From positions 62,001-126,000 of the forward strand of contig NZ_VLKW01000008.1 of assembly GCF_007830495.1 (NCBI RefSeq): a stretch of 64,000 nucleotides of DNA, given 5' to 3'. Shown here piece by piece: positions 54,731 through 62,378 of the stretch. This DNA comes from Pseudoduganella flava (lineage in GTDB: Bacteria; Pseudomonadota; Gammaproteobacteria; Burkholderiales; Burkholderiaceae_D). Both the position numbers and the translations under genes were made by a program. Positions within the stretch are counted from its first letter, which is position 1; every line of letters starts with the position of its first letter. The notes below the pieces were generated by a model. The model was given only the letters and a program-made list of their open reading frames with translations, ran no database searches and had not been told where the DNA came from.

Positions 54731-55489
54731 ATGGCGATTTTCGGGATAGGGGTGCACGTGCTGGTCGCGCTGTTTTTCGCCGTGCACGCGATCCGCAGCC
54801 GCCAGCAGATGTACTGGCTGTTAATCCTGTTCATGTTCCCGTTGCTGGGCAGCGTCGTCTACTTCTTCGGCGTCTACCTGCCGAATTCCCGGCTCCAGCA
54901 CGGTGCACGCAAGGTCGTGGCCGGCGCGGCGAAGGCCCTCGATCCGACGCGTGAGCTGCGCGAAGCCCGCGCCGCCTTCGACTTCGCGCCGACCGCGCAA
55001 AACCAGATGCGCCTGGCCGCCGCGCAGCTCGATGCCGGCGATGCCGAAGGGGCTGCCGCCACGTACGAGGCGTGCCTGCAGGGCGCGTTCGCCAACGACC
55101 CCGATATCCGCTTCGGCGCCGCCCGCGCGAACCTCGCCTGCGGCCGTCACGACGAAGCGCTGGCTCACGTGGAACGCCTGCGTGCGGGCGCGCCAACCTT
55201 CCGCCCTGAACAGGTGAGCGTATTGACGGCGCGTGCGCTGGCCGCTGCCGGCCGCAATGCCGACGCGCGCGCCGAGTTCGAGTCGGCCGTCACGCGCTTC
55301 GGCAGCTTCGAGGCGAAAGCGGAGTTCGCGATCTGGGCGGCGGGCGCCCGCGAATTCCAGCTGGCGCACCGGCTGCAGAACGAGCTGCAGACCACGATGA
55401 ATCACTGGAACCGGCACACGCACGCGATGAATCAACCGCTGATCCAGCGCTTGAACGCCGCGTATGTGGGGGTGCCGCGGCAGCAGTAG
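54731..55489 (+). CDS. Membrane-anchored TPR-like protein with PLDc_N-type segment
   Basis: This 252-residue protein has two N-terminal helices (IGVHVLVALFFAVHAI and MYWLLILFMFPLLGSVVYFF) of the phospholipase D N-terminal type, with no catalytic domain after them. The remainder is a run of helical pairs resembling TPRs (AQNQMRLAAAQLDAGDAEGAAATYE, IRFGAARANLACGRHDEALAHVERL, VLTARALAAAGRNADARAEFESAV). It probably anchors a scaffold in the inner membrane. The start ATG follows GGAGAGGACGAG, and a clean promoter is visible. The function is unknown. Confidence 0.8.
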   Translation: MAIFGIGVHVLVALFFAVHAIRSRQQMYWLLILFMFPLLGSVVYFFGVYLPNSRLQHGARKVVAGAAKALDPTRELREARAAFDFAPTAQNQMRLAAAQLDAGDAEGAAATYEACLQGAFANDPDIRFGAARANLACGRHDEALAHVERLRAGAPTFRPEQVSVLTARALAAAGRNADARAEFESAVTRFGSFEAKAEFAIWAAGAREFQLAHRLQNELQTTMNHWNRHTHAMNQPLIQRLNAAYVGVPRQQ

Positions 55490-55496
55490 GGCGGTC

Positions 55497-56240
55497 TCAG
55501 GGCACCACGCTGAGCAGCCGCTGGTACGCCGCCCAGCGCTCCGCCGAGCCGGTTTGGCCGCCGTTGATGGCGTACGTGATTTTTTCAAAGACTGCCTGGT
55601 CGTTGCCTTTCCCCAGCTGGTCGGCCAGCGTGTTGATGCGCCGGCTGTCCCAGTACCAGCAGGCGGACAATGCCGCCATCTCCTTTTCCAGCAACCGGTC
55701 CGGCTGGCCGACCAGGTCGATGCCCAGCGCTGCGCCGGCGCGCTGGTAATTTTCCCGCCCCGTCAGTTGGATCAGGCCGCGGCCGCGGTAACGGTAGCCA
55801 TCGCCACTGGCTTCGTCCCCATTGCCCATCCGCAGCGCGTACACGTAATTGGCGACCTTTTCCGAGTTTTGCAGGTAGGGGGTGGCGCTGGCCTCGGTAG
55901 GAAAACGCTTCGGGTACACGGCCATCAGCCGCGCCGCCGTGCGGTAGTACAGCGACTCTTCCAGCTGGCAGAAGTTGGCCGATTCATGGCTGACCTGTGC
56001 CATGAAGGCGCATAGCCGTTCGCGCGTGTCGATGTGAAAGCGCGCCGTGGCGGCGGCCAGCGCCGTTGCCCAGTCGGCGGCATCGTGCAGGGCAGGGCAG
56101 ATGCACCCCAGTGCCGCGGTTTCCCGTGTGCAGCTGGCCGGCTGCGCCGGGGCCGGCGCGGCCGGCAGGGATGCCTTCTGCATCGATCCGCCTGACGCCG
56201 GCGATTCCTGCATCGATGATCCGCTTGCATCGTTTTGCAT
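55497..56240 (-). CDS. Glycoside hydrolase family 19 protein (chitinase/endolysin-like)
   Basis: This 247-residue protein has a GH19 catalytic domain. The motif MAQVSHESANFCQLEESLYY carries the catalytic Glu, followed by YRYRGRGLIQLTGRENYQRAG and KITYAINGG, as in chitinases and phage-type lysins. The first 30 residues form a low-complexity segment with SMQ-containing repeats and no signal peptide. Export would therefore need a holin, lysis or another secretion route. No phage genes lie nearby. It may degrade peptidoglycan or chitin. It converges with the TPR gene with only 7 nt between the stops. Confidence 0.85.
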   Translation of the reverse strand: MQNDASGSSMQESPASGGSMQKASLPAAPAPAQPASCTRETAALGCICPALHDAADWATALAAATARFHIDTRERLCAFMAQVSHESANFCQLEESLYYRTAARLMAVYPKRFPTEASATPYLQNSEKVANYVYALRMGNGDEASGDGYRYRGRGLIQLTGRENYQRAGAALGIDLVGQPDRLLEKEMAALSACWYWDSRRINTLADQLGKGNDQAVFEKITYAINGGQTGSAERWAAYQRLLSVVP

Positions 56241-56333
56241 GATGGCCTCCCTGGTCGGTATTAGCGTTCAGCATATGCCTCAAGGGTGCGAAATCAAGTA
56301 TCGTTTTTGTATTTCTTTGCAACGGGAGTACTG

Positions 56334-56945
56334 ATGGCACACCCTTTGTCGCGCTACCTGCTGGCGCAGGCATACAACAATGCATGGGCGGACCACCGGC
56401 TGCTGCGCGCGTGCGCGGCGCTGTCGCAGGCCGAGTTCGAGGACCGCAGCCGCACGAGCTTCTTCCCCAGCATCAAGGAGACGCTGAACCACAACCTGAC
56501 GGTGCAGCGCTTTTATGTGGACGCGCTGTGCCGCGACTGGCGCCGAGCGCCGCCGCATCCGGACTACGAGGCGTTCTTCCGTCCGCCCGAGCCGTACGCC
56601 ACGTGCGCGGCGCTTTGGCAGGCCCAGCGGGAAAACAACGACGTGCTGATCGGCTACTGTAGTGGCCTGACGGACGACGTGCTCGACCGGGTGGTGACGA
56701 TCCTGCGCGGCCCGGACGAACAGGGCATCCAGCGCGACACCCGCCAGCGCCTGCTGGCGCACGTGTTCCAGCACCAGATCCACCACCGCGGCCAGGTGCA
56801 CGCGATGCTGGCCGGCACATCCGTCGAGCCGCCGCAGCTGGACGAGTTTTATTCGTCCGGCGAAGCGGACCTGCGGGAACGGGACTTCGCGGAGCTGGGC
56901 TGGACTGAGCAGCAGGTGTGGGGATCGCGACAGCCAGGTGTCTGA
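56334..56945 (+). CDS. DinB/YfiT-like metal-binding protein
   Basis: This 203-residue four-helix protein belongs to the DinB superfamily. Likely metal-ligand His residues are in SIKETLNHNLTVQRF and VFQHQIHHRGQVHAML (the HxxxH-like pair). Some members transfer bacillithiol or glutathione to electrophiles; the activity here is unknown. ATG 56334 follows GGGAG; an earlier in-frame start at 56286 adds an unconserved hydrophobic stretch. The last three codons (Pro-Gly-Val and stop) lie in or at the edge of a 13-bp palindromic repeat, so the C-terminus was probably set by a repeat insertion. Confidence 0.88.
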   Translation: MAHPLSRYLLAQAYNNAWADHRLLRACAALSQAEFEDRSRTSFFPSIKETLNHNLTVQRFYVDALCRDWRRAPPHPDYEAFFRPPEPYATCAALWQAQRENNDVLIGYCSGLTDDVLDRVVTILRGPDEQGIQRDTRQRLLAHVFQHQIHHRGQVHAMLAGTSVEPPQLDEFYSSGEADLRERDFAELGWTEQQVWGSRQPGV

Positions 56946-56975
56946 CACCGGTGTCGGACACCGGTATCAGAGACC
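56937..56975. repeat. Three tandem 13-bp palindromes
   Basis: GGTGTCTGACACC, GGTGTCGGACACC and GGTATCAGAGACC follow each other without gaps, the last being degenerate. They fill the space between the DinB-like gene and lpxH and include the DinB-like stop codon. The first unit is identical to 16620-16632. Confidence 0.8.
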
Positions 56976-57713
56976 TCAGAGGGGCGTACCGTCGAGGCTG
57001 TGCCGGGTGATCGCGCCGTCGTCGCCGATCGCGATCCAGCCGCCGCGCGGCGGTGTCGCTTCCGGCTCCCAGTCGGGCAGCACGTAGCGCAGCTTGCCGT
57101 CGACATCGTGCAGCGCCGGGCGGTGCGTGTGGCCGTGGATCATGACGGTCGTGTTCGTTTGGGCGAACACGTCGGCGATCGCCTGGGGCGTCACGTCCAT
57201 GATCTCGTACGATTTCTCGCCCTGGTCCTTGCGGCTGTTCTCGCGCAGGCCGGCGATGATCTGCTTGCGTTGCGCCAGCGGCATCGCGAGGAATTGCTGT
57301 TGCCACGCCGGGTCGCGCACCTGGGTGCGGAAGGCCATGTAGCGGACGTCGTCCGTGCATTGCGCATCGCCGTGCAGGAGCACGATGCGGCGGCCGTGGT
57401 CTTCGATGACCCACGTTTCCGGCAGCAGGGTGACGCCGGCCGCTTCGGCAAAGCGCGCGCCGACGAGAAAGTCGCGGTTGCCCGCGATCCAGAACAGTTC
57501 GACGCCGCCATCGGCCAGCGCGCGCAGCGCCGCGACGATGCGCTGGTGGAACGCATCGTCCAGGTCGTCGTCGCCTGCCCAGTACTCGAACAGGTCGCCC
57601 AGCAGGTACAGCCGGCGGGCGGCGCGCGCCCGCTCGTCGACGAAGCGCAGGAACGCCTCCGTCAGCGCGGGGCGGTCGGCCTGCAGGTGCAGGTCGGAGA
57701 TGAACAGGATCAC
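56976..57713 (-). CDS. lpxH: UDP-2,3-diacylglucosamine diphosphatase LpxH
   Basis: LpxH hydrolyses UDP-2,3-diacylglucosamine to lipid X and UMP in lipid A synthesis. The 245-residue metallophosphoesterase has FISDLHL, LLGDLFEYWAGDDD, IAGNRDFLVGARF, LLHGDAQCTDD and the final MIHGHTHRPALH, giving the full two-metal ligand set. The start is GTG 57713, since no ATG precedes the conserved strand. It lies 10 nt after ppiB on the same strand, so the two are probably co-transcribed. It ends at the palindromic repeat array. Confidence 0.96.
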   Translation of the reverse strand: MILFISDLHLQADRPALTEAFLRFVDERARAARRLYLLGDLFEYWAGDDDLDDAFHQRIVAALRALADGGVELFWIAGNRDFLVGARFAEAAGVTLLPETWVIEDHGRRIVLLHGDAQCTDDVRYMAFRTQVRDPAWQQQFLAMPLAQRKQIIAGLRENSRKDQGEKSYEIMDVTPQAIADVFAQTNTTVMIHGHTHRPALHDVDGKLRYVLPDWEPEATPPRGGWIAIGDDGAITRHSLDGTPL

Positions 57714-57723
57714 GCTGTGAAAC

Positions 57724-58215
57724 TTACGCTGCGACGATCTTTTCGATGATCACGTCTTCGACCGGCACGTCGGCGAACATGCCGCTGCGCGTGGTCTTCA
57801 CCTTGCGGATCTCGTCGACGACTTCCTTGCCTTCGGTGACCTTGCCGAACACGGCATAGCCCCAGCCGTCCTGGCCCGGGTAGTCGAGGAAGCTGTTGTT
57901 CTTCACGTTGATGAAGAACTGCGCGGAGGCGGAGTGCGGTGCCGACGTGCGGGCCATGGCCAGCGTGTACGGCTCGTTCTTCAGGCCGTTCTTGGCTTCG
58001 TTCTCGACGGTCTGGTCGGTGGGCTTCTGCTTCATGCCCGGTTCGAAGCCGCCGCCCTGGATCATGAAGCCGTCGATCACGCGGTGGAAGATCGTGTTGT
58101 CGTAGTGACCGGCGTTCACGTAGTGCAGGAAGTTCTCGACCGTTTTCGGCGCCTTTTCGGCGTCCAGCTCGGCAACGATGGTGCCCTTGTTCGTGGTGAT
58201 GGTGATGGTGGTCAT
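57724..58215 (-). CDS. ppiB: Cytosolic cyclophilin peptidyl-prolyl isomerase PpiB
   Basis: This 163-residue cyclophilin catalyses cis-trans isomerisation of proline bonds. It has no signal peptide and begins TITITTNKGTIVAELD. The active-site segments FHRVIDGFMIQGGGF (catalytic Arg in FHR), MARTSAPHSASAQFFINV and YAVFGKVTEG are all present. It is followed by lpxH, a common neighbour of ppiB in proteobacteria. A second, secreted paralogue lies just upstream (58307-58930), a pattern of cytosolic and periplasmic isoforms side by side. Confidence 0.96.
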   Translation of the reverse strand: MTTITITTNKGTIVAELDAEKAPKTVENFLHYVNAGHYDNTIFHRVIDGFMIQGGGFEPGMKQKPTDQTVENEAKNGLKNEPYTLAMARTSAPHSASAQFFINVKNNSFLDYPGQDGWGYAVFGKVTEGKEVVDEIRKVKTTRSGMFADVPVEDVIIEKIVAA

Positions 58216-58306
58216 GTGCTTTCCTGTGTTGGTCAGTGAGAGGGCCGCGATATTACAGCAGCCGATGATAAAAATCTATTAACGGCTTTCTTGTCAGCGC
58301 GCTATT

Positions 58307-58930
58307 TTACTGCGCCGGCGCCGGCTGCGTTTCCGCTGCCGGAGCGGCCTGGCCGGGCGGGGCTTTCGGTGCGATCGGCGTTTTCAGGATGATGGCGGAC
58401 TTGATGACGATCGGGTTGACCGGCACGTTCTGGAACGCGTAGCTCTTGTCGTCCACCAGCACGCCCTTGATCTTGTCGACGACCTCGAAGCCGGAGATCA
58501 CCTTGCCGAACACCGTATAGCCGACACCGTCGAAGTTCGGGTAATCGAGGCCGAAGTTGTCCGCCACGTTGATGAAGAACTGCGAAGTGGCCGAATTCGG
58601 GTTGTCCATGCGCGCCATCGCCACCGTATAGGCCGCGTTCTGCAGGCCGTTCTTCGACTCGCTGGGGATCGGCGGGCGCGTGGGCTTGCCCTTCAGGTCC
58701 TTCGTGTAGCCGCCGGCCTGGATCATGAAGCCGTCGATCACGCGGTGGAAGATCGTATCCTTGTAGAAGCCGCTCTTCACGTAGGCGAGGAAGTTGGCGA
58801 CCGACTTCGGCGCCTTCTCGTCGTTCAGCTCCAGCACGATCTCGCCTGCCGTCGTCTTCAGCGACACCTGCGGTCCCGCCAGCACGGAGCCGGACAGTAA
58901 CAGCCCGGCGATCAACGTTTTTATATGCAT
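58307..58930 (-). CDS. ppiA: Secreted cyclophilin peptidyl-prolyl isomerase
   Basis: This 207-residue cyclophilin has a signal peptide (MHIKTLIAGLLLSGSVLA, cleavage before GPQ) and is expected in the periplasm. The active-site segments FHRVIDGFMIQAGGY, MARMDNPNSATSQFFINV and YTVFGKVISG are intact. The C-terminal 35 residues form an Ala/Pro-rich tail (PIAPKAPPGQAAPAAETQP) absent from the cytosolic paralogue. It lies 91 nt upstream of ppiB on the same strand. Its substrates are probably envelope proteins, as for E. coli PpiA. Confidence 0.94.
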   Translation of the reverse strand: MHIKTLIAGLLLSGSVLAGPQVSLKTTAGEIVLELNDEKAPKSVANFLAYVKSGFYKDTIFHRVIDGFMIQAGGYTKDLKGKPTRPPIPSESKNGLQNAAYTVAMARMDNPNSATSQFFINVADNFGLDYPNFDGVGYTVFGKVISGFEVVDKIKGVLVDDKSYAFQNVPVNPIVIKSAIILKTPIAPKAPPGQAAPAAETQPAPAQ

Positions 58931-58991
58931 GTTTCCGTCTTTCTGCTCTTGTTGGATCTGTTTGGATATTAGGCCCAGGGCATTTTATCAA

Positions 58992-59000
58992 TGCTATACT
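58992..59000 (+). promoter_or_regulatory. Extended -10 promoter of cysS
   Basis: TGCTATACT gives an extended -10 (TATACT with TGn). No clear -35 was found. A start near 59007 leaves a leader of about 150 nt that includes a terminator-like hairpin (59090-59123). Confidence 0.5.
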
Positions 59001-59089
59001 TGGCGACGGCTTCCATTCTAGACCGTTAAGGGTGGAAAGAAGAAATACTAGATAAGGGTCTGCCCGTCCCCTCAGGCGAACGAGAAATT

Positions 59090-59123
59090 CCGGTGCGCAC
59101 GCTGGTGCACGCGCCCGGTTTTT
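59090..59123 (+). terminator. Terminator-like hairpin in the cysS leader (possible attenuator)
   Basis: CCGG-t-GCGC pairs with GCGCCCGG (8 pairs, one bulged T) around a 12-nt loop and runs into TTTTTCC. The gene on the other side is divergent (ppiA), so no upstream plus-strand gene needs this terminator. It lies 37 nt before the cysS start. Confidence 0.45.
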
Positions 59124-59159
59124 CCATTGTTCGTCGGCGACCGGCGGCACGAGAGTCCG

Positions 59160-60545
59160 ATGAGCAATTTAAAGATCTATAACACGCTGGCGCGTGACAA
59201 GCAGCCGTTCGTCCCGATGGAAGCAGGCAAGGTACGCATGTACGTTTGCGGCATGACCGTCTACGATTACTGCCACGTCGGGCATGCCCGGATGATGATG
59301 GCGTTCGACGTCATCTACCGCTGGCTGAAGGCATCGGGCTACGACGTGCGCTACGTGCGCAACGTGACGGACATCGACGACAAGATCATCCGCCGCGCCG
59401 TCGAGAACAACGAATCGATCTACTCGCTGACATCGCGCTTCGAGCGCTACATGGACGAGGACACGCAGGCGCTCGCCATTCTGCCGCCGACGGACGTGCC
59501 GCACGCCACCGAATACGTGCCGCAGATGCTGTCGATTATCGAGCAGCTCGAGGCGAAGGGCCTGGCATACAAGGCCGAGGACGGCGACGTCAACTACGCC
59601 GTGCGCGGCTTCGAAGGCTATGGAAAACTGTCCGGCAAGTCGCTCGACGACCTGCGCGCCGGCGAGCGCGTGGACGTCAACACGGGCAAGCGCGACCCGC
59701 TCGACTTCGTGCTGTGGAAGGCATCGAAGGAATCCGAGCCGGCCGAAGTGAAGTGGGATTCGAAGTGGGGCAGCGGCCGCCCGGGCTGGCACATCGAGTG
59801 CTCGGCGATGTCGTGCGCGCTGCTCGGCGAACAGTTCGACATCCACGGCGGCGGCCAGGACCTGCAGTTCCCGCACCACGAGAACGAGATCGCCCAGTCG
59901 GAAGGCGCGTTCGGCAAACCGCTGGCGAACTACTGGATCCACAACGGCTTCGTGCGGGTCGATAACGAGAAGATGTCGAAGTCGCTCGGTAACTTCTTCA
60001 CGATCCGCGACGTGCTGAAGAAGTTCGACGCCGAAGTGGTGCGCTTCTTCATCCTGCGCGCCCACTACCGCAGCCCGCTGAACTACTCGGACGTCCACAT
60101 CGAAGACGCACGCGCCGCGCTGACGCGCCTGTACAAGGCGCTCGAAGGCGTGGAAGGCGATGGCGCGCCGCTCGATTGGACCGACGACTACGCGCAGCGC
60201 TTCGCCGACGCGATGGACGACGACTTCAATACGCCGATCGCCGTGTCGGTATTGTTCGACCTGGCCTCCGAGGTCAACCGCACGAAGGCCCCGGCCACCG
60301 TGCGCCAGCTGAAAGGCCTGGCCGGCGTGCTGGGCCTGCTGGAACGCGCGCCGCAGGAATTCCTGCAGGCCGGCGTGGCCGACGCGTTCGGCGAGCAGAC
60401 CATCGAAGCGGCGATCGCCGAGCGGGCGGCCGCGAAAAAGGCGCGCGATTTCGCCAAGTCGGACAAGATCCGCGCCGACCTGCTGGCGCAGGGCATCGTC
60501 CTGGAAGACAAGCCTGACGGCACGACGAACTGGCGCCGCGCATAA
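59160..60545 (+). CDS. cysS: Cysteinyl-tRNA synthetase
   Basis: CysRS charges tRNA-Cys. The 461-residue class I synthetase has the zinc-binding Cys in YVCGMTVYDYCHVGHAR, the HIGH-type motif HVGH, further zinc ligands in HIECSAMSC and FPHHENEIAQSEG, and the KMSKS loop EKMSKSLGN. The C-terminal helical anticodon-binding part follows. ATG 59160 gives the usual MSNLKIYNTL; an in-frame ATG at 59127 is not supported. The stop overlaps the next start by one base (TAATG). The leader contains a possible attenuator hairpin. Confidence 0.97.
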   Translation: MSNLKIYNTLARDKQPFVPMEAGKVRMYVCGMTVYDYCHVGHARMMMAFDVIYRWLKASGYDVRYVRNVTDIDDKIIRRAVENNESIYSLTSRFERYMDEDTQALAILPPTDVPHATEYVPQMLSIIEQLEAKGLAYKAEDGDVNYAVRGFEGYGKLSGKSLDDLRAGERVDVNTGKRDPLDFVLWKASKESEPAEVKWDSKWGSGRPGWHIECSAMSCALLGEQFDIHGGGQDLQFPHHENEIAQSEGAFGKPLANYWIHNGFVRVDNEKMSKSLGNFFTIRDVLKKFDAEVVRFFILRAHYRSPLNYSDVHIEDARAALTRLYKALEGVEGDGAPLDWTDDYAQRFADAMDDDFNTPIAVSVLFDLASEVNRTKAPATVRQLKGLAGVLGLLERAPQEFLQAGVADAFGEQTIEAAIAERAAAKKARDFAKSDKIRADLLAQGIVLEDKPDGTTNWRRA

Positions 60546-61207
60546 TGGTTCTCCAGTCCAGGGACAAATCGGGCGGCTCCAGCCGCCAGGTGGCCTTGCC
60601 GCCGTACTGGGAAGAGGCCAAGGCGGAACTGATGCGGCGCGACCGCATTATGAACAAGCTGATTCCCCAGTTCGGCGACCTGCACCTGGTGGGACACGAC
60701 GACCCGTTCATCACCCTGGCACGCTCGATCGTCAACCAGCAGGTGACGCCGAAGGCCGCCAACGCGGCGTGGCAGAAGCTGCTGGTGGCGATCCCCAAAT
60801 TCACGCCGGCACTCGTCATGAAGGCGGGCGCCGAGGAGCTGGCCGCGTGCGGCCTCTCCAAGCGCAAGACGGAATACATTCTCGACCTGGCCGACAACTT
60901 CAAGGCCAAGAAGGTGCATGCGGCGCAGTGGCACGAGATGGAGGATGAAGCCGTCATTGCGGAGCTGGTCCAGATCCGCGGCATCACGCGGTGGACAGCG
61001 GAAATGTTCCTGATCTTTAACCTGCTGCGGCCGAACGTGCTGCCGCTGGACGATCCGCGGCTGATCGAAGGCATCAGCCACAATTATTTTTCCGGCGAGC
61101 CCGTGTCGCGCAGCGATGCGCGCGAGGTGTCGGCGAACTGGGAACCGTATCGCACCGTTGCTACCTGGTATTTATGGCGTAGCCTCGATCCGGTTCCGGT
61201 AGAATAA
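60545..61207 (+). CDS. DNA-3-methyladenine glycosylase (AlkA-like, HhH-GPD)
   Basis: This 220-residue base-excision glycosylase belongs to the HhH-GPD superfamily. The helix-hairpin-helix reads LVQIRGITRWTAEMFLIF, followed by the catalytic Asp in VLPLDDPRL. FITLARSIVNQQVT is the usual N-terminal motif of the AlkA-like group. It probably removes alkylated purines such as 3-methyladenine. Its ATG overlaps the cysS stop (TAATG), so it is translated together with cysS. It is shorter than E. coli AlkA (282 residues), as is usual for the compact family. Confidence 0.93.
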   Translation: MVLQSRDKSGGSSRQVALPPYWEEAKAELMRRDRIMNKLIPQFGDLHLVGHDDPFITLARSIVNQQVTPKAANAAWQKLLVAIPKFTPALVMKAGAEELAACGLSKRKTEYILDLADNFKAKKVHAAQWHEMEDEAVIAELVQIRGITRWTAEMFLIFNLLRPNVLPLDDPRLIEGISHNYFSGEPVSRSDAREVSANWEPYRTVATWYLWRSLDPVPVE

Positions 61208-61277
61208 CCACAAATTTTTTGAGCCGGGGGCGCCGCCACGAGCGCGAGTCCGACGGGTTCATACTCTGGGAGGACCA

Positions 61278-62252
61278 ATGACCAAAACTACTTTCCTCAA
61301 TTTTGAACAGCCCATCGCGGAACTGGATTCCAAAATTGAAGAGCTGCGCTTCGTGCAGGACGACTCGGCCGTCGACATCTCCGAAGAGATCGACCGCCTG
61401 GCCAAGAAGAGCCAGCAACTGACCAAGGACATCTACGCGAAGCTGACCCCGTGGCAGGTATCGCAGATCGCGCGCCACCCGCAGCGCCCGTACACGATGG
61501 ACTACGTGAACGAGATCTTCACGGACTTCCACGAACTGCACGGCGACCGCACGTATGCGGACGACCAGTCGATCGTCGGCGGCCTGGCCCGCTTCAACGG
61601 CCAGCCGTGCATGGTCATCGGCCACCAGAAGGGCCGCGACACGAAGGAGCGCGCGATGCGCAACTTCGGCATGCCGAAACCGGAAGGCTACCGCAAGGCG
61701 ATGCGCCTGATGAAGGTGGCCGAGAAGTTCAACCTGCCGATCTTCACGTTCGTCGACACGCCCGGCGCCTTCCCCGGCATCGACGCCGAAGAGCGCGGCC
61801 AGTCCGAAGCGATCGGCCACAACCTGTACGTGATGGCCGAGCTGAAGGTGCCGCTGATCGCCACGATCATCGGCGAAGGTGGCTCCGGCGGCGCGCTGGC
61901 GATCGCCGTCGGCGACTCCGTGCTGATGCTGCAATACGCCACGTACTCCGTGATTTCGCCGGAAGGCTGCGCATCGATCCTGTGGAAGACGGCCGAACGC
62001 GCCGCCGACGCGGCCGAAGCGCTGGGCCTGACCGCGCACCGCCTGAAGGCGATGGGCCTGGTCGACAAGATCGTCAACGAACCGCTGGGCGGCGCCCACC
62101 GCGACCCGAAGGAAATGGCACGCCTCTTGAAGCGCGCGCTGGCCGACTCGCTGCGCCAGTTCCAGGGCATGAAGACGAAAGACCTGCTGGAACAGCGTCA
62201 TCAGAAGCTGATGAGCTACGGCAAGTTCAAGGAAACGACGCCGCAGGAATAA
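61278..62252 (+). CDS. accA: Acetyl-CoA carboxylase carboxyltransferase subunit alpha
   Basis: AccA and AccD transfer carboxyl from biotin to acetyl-CoA, the first committed step of fatty acid synthesis. The 324-residue protein starts LNFEQPIAELDSKIEELRFV, a family signature. The core segments are HGDRTYADDQSIVGGLARF, FVDTPGAFPGIDAEERGQSEAI and IGEGGSGGALAIAVGDSVLMLQ. The ATG follows CTGGGAGGACCA. It follows the glycosylase after 70 nt, ends in a strong terminator, and tilS comes next. The cysS-glycosylase-accA-tilS order is common in Burkholderiales. Confidence 0.98.
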   Translation: MTKTTFLNFEQPIAELDSKIEELRFVQDDSAVDISEEIDRLAKKSQQLTKDIYAKLTPWQVSQIARHPQRPYTMDYVNEIFTDFHELHGDRTYADDQSIVGGLARFNGQPCMVIGHQKGRDTKERAMRNFGMPKPEGYRKAMRLMKVAEKFNLPIFTFVDTPGAFPGIDAEERGQSEAIGHNLYVMAELKVPLIATIIGEGGSGGALAIAVGDSVLMLQYATYSVISPEGCASILWKTAERAADAAEALGLTAHRLKAMGLVDKIVNEPLGGAHRDPKEMARLLKRALADSLRQFQGMKTKDLLEQRHQKLMSYGKFKETTPQE

Positions 62253-62260
62253 TTTCCAGG

Positions 62261-62287
62261 AACCGGTGATGGACACCGGTTTTTTTT
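62261..62287 (+). terminator. Terminator after accA
   Basis: AACCGGTG-ATGGA-CACCGGTT is followed by TTTTTT. It begins 9 nt after the accA stop codon. Confidence 0.88.
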
Positions 62288-62328
62288 CAAGCGCCGATAC
62301 GCTTCCTTTCACCCCCACCGCAAACCCT

Positions 62329-62355
62329 GGGGTCAGACCCGCCGGGTCTGACCCC
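62329..62355. repeat. GGGGTCAGACCC inverted repeat upstream of tilS
   Basis: GGGGTCAGACCC (62329-62340) and GGGTCTGACCCC (62344-62355) form a perfect 12-bp stem with a GCC loop. The preceding AAACCCT matches the start of the element at 16681. It lies 24 nt before the tilS start, inside its leader, and would form a very stable hairpin there. Confidence 0.75.
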
Positions 62356-62378
62356 GGCTTTCCGCCTCTGGTTTCCTC

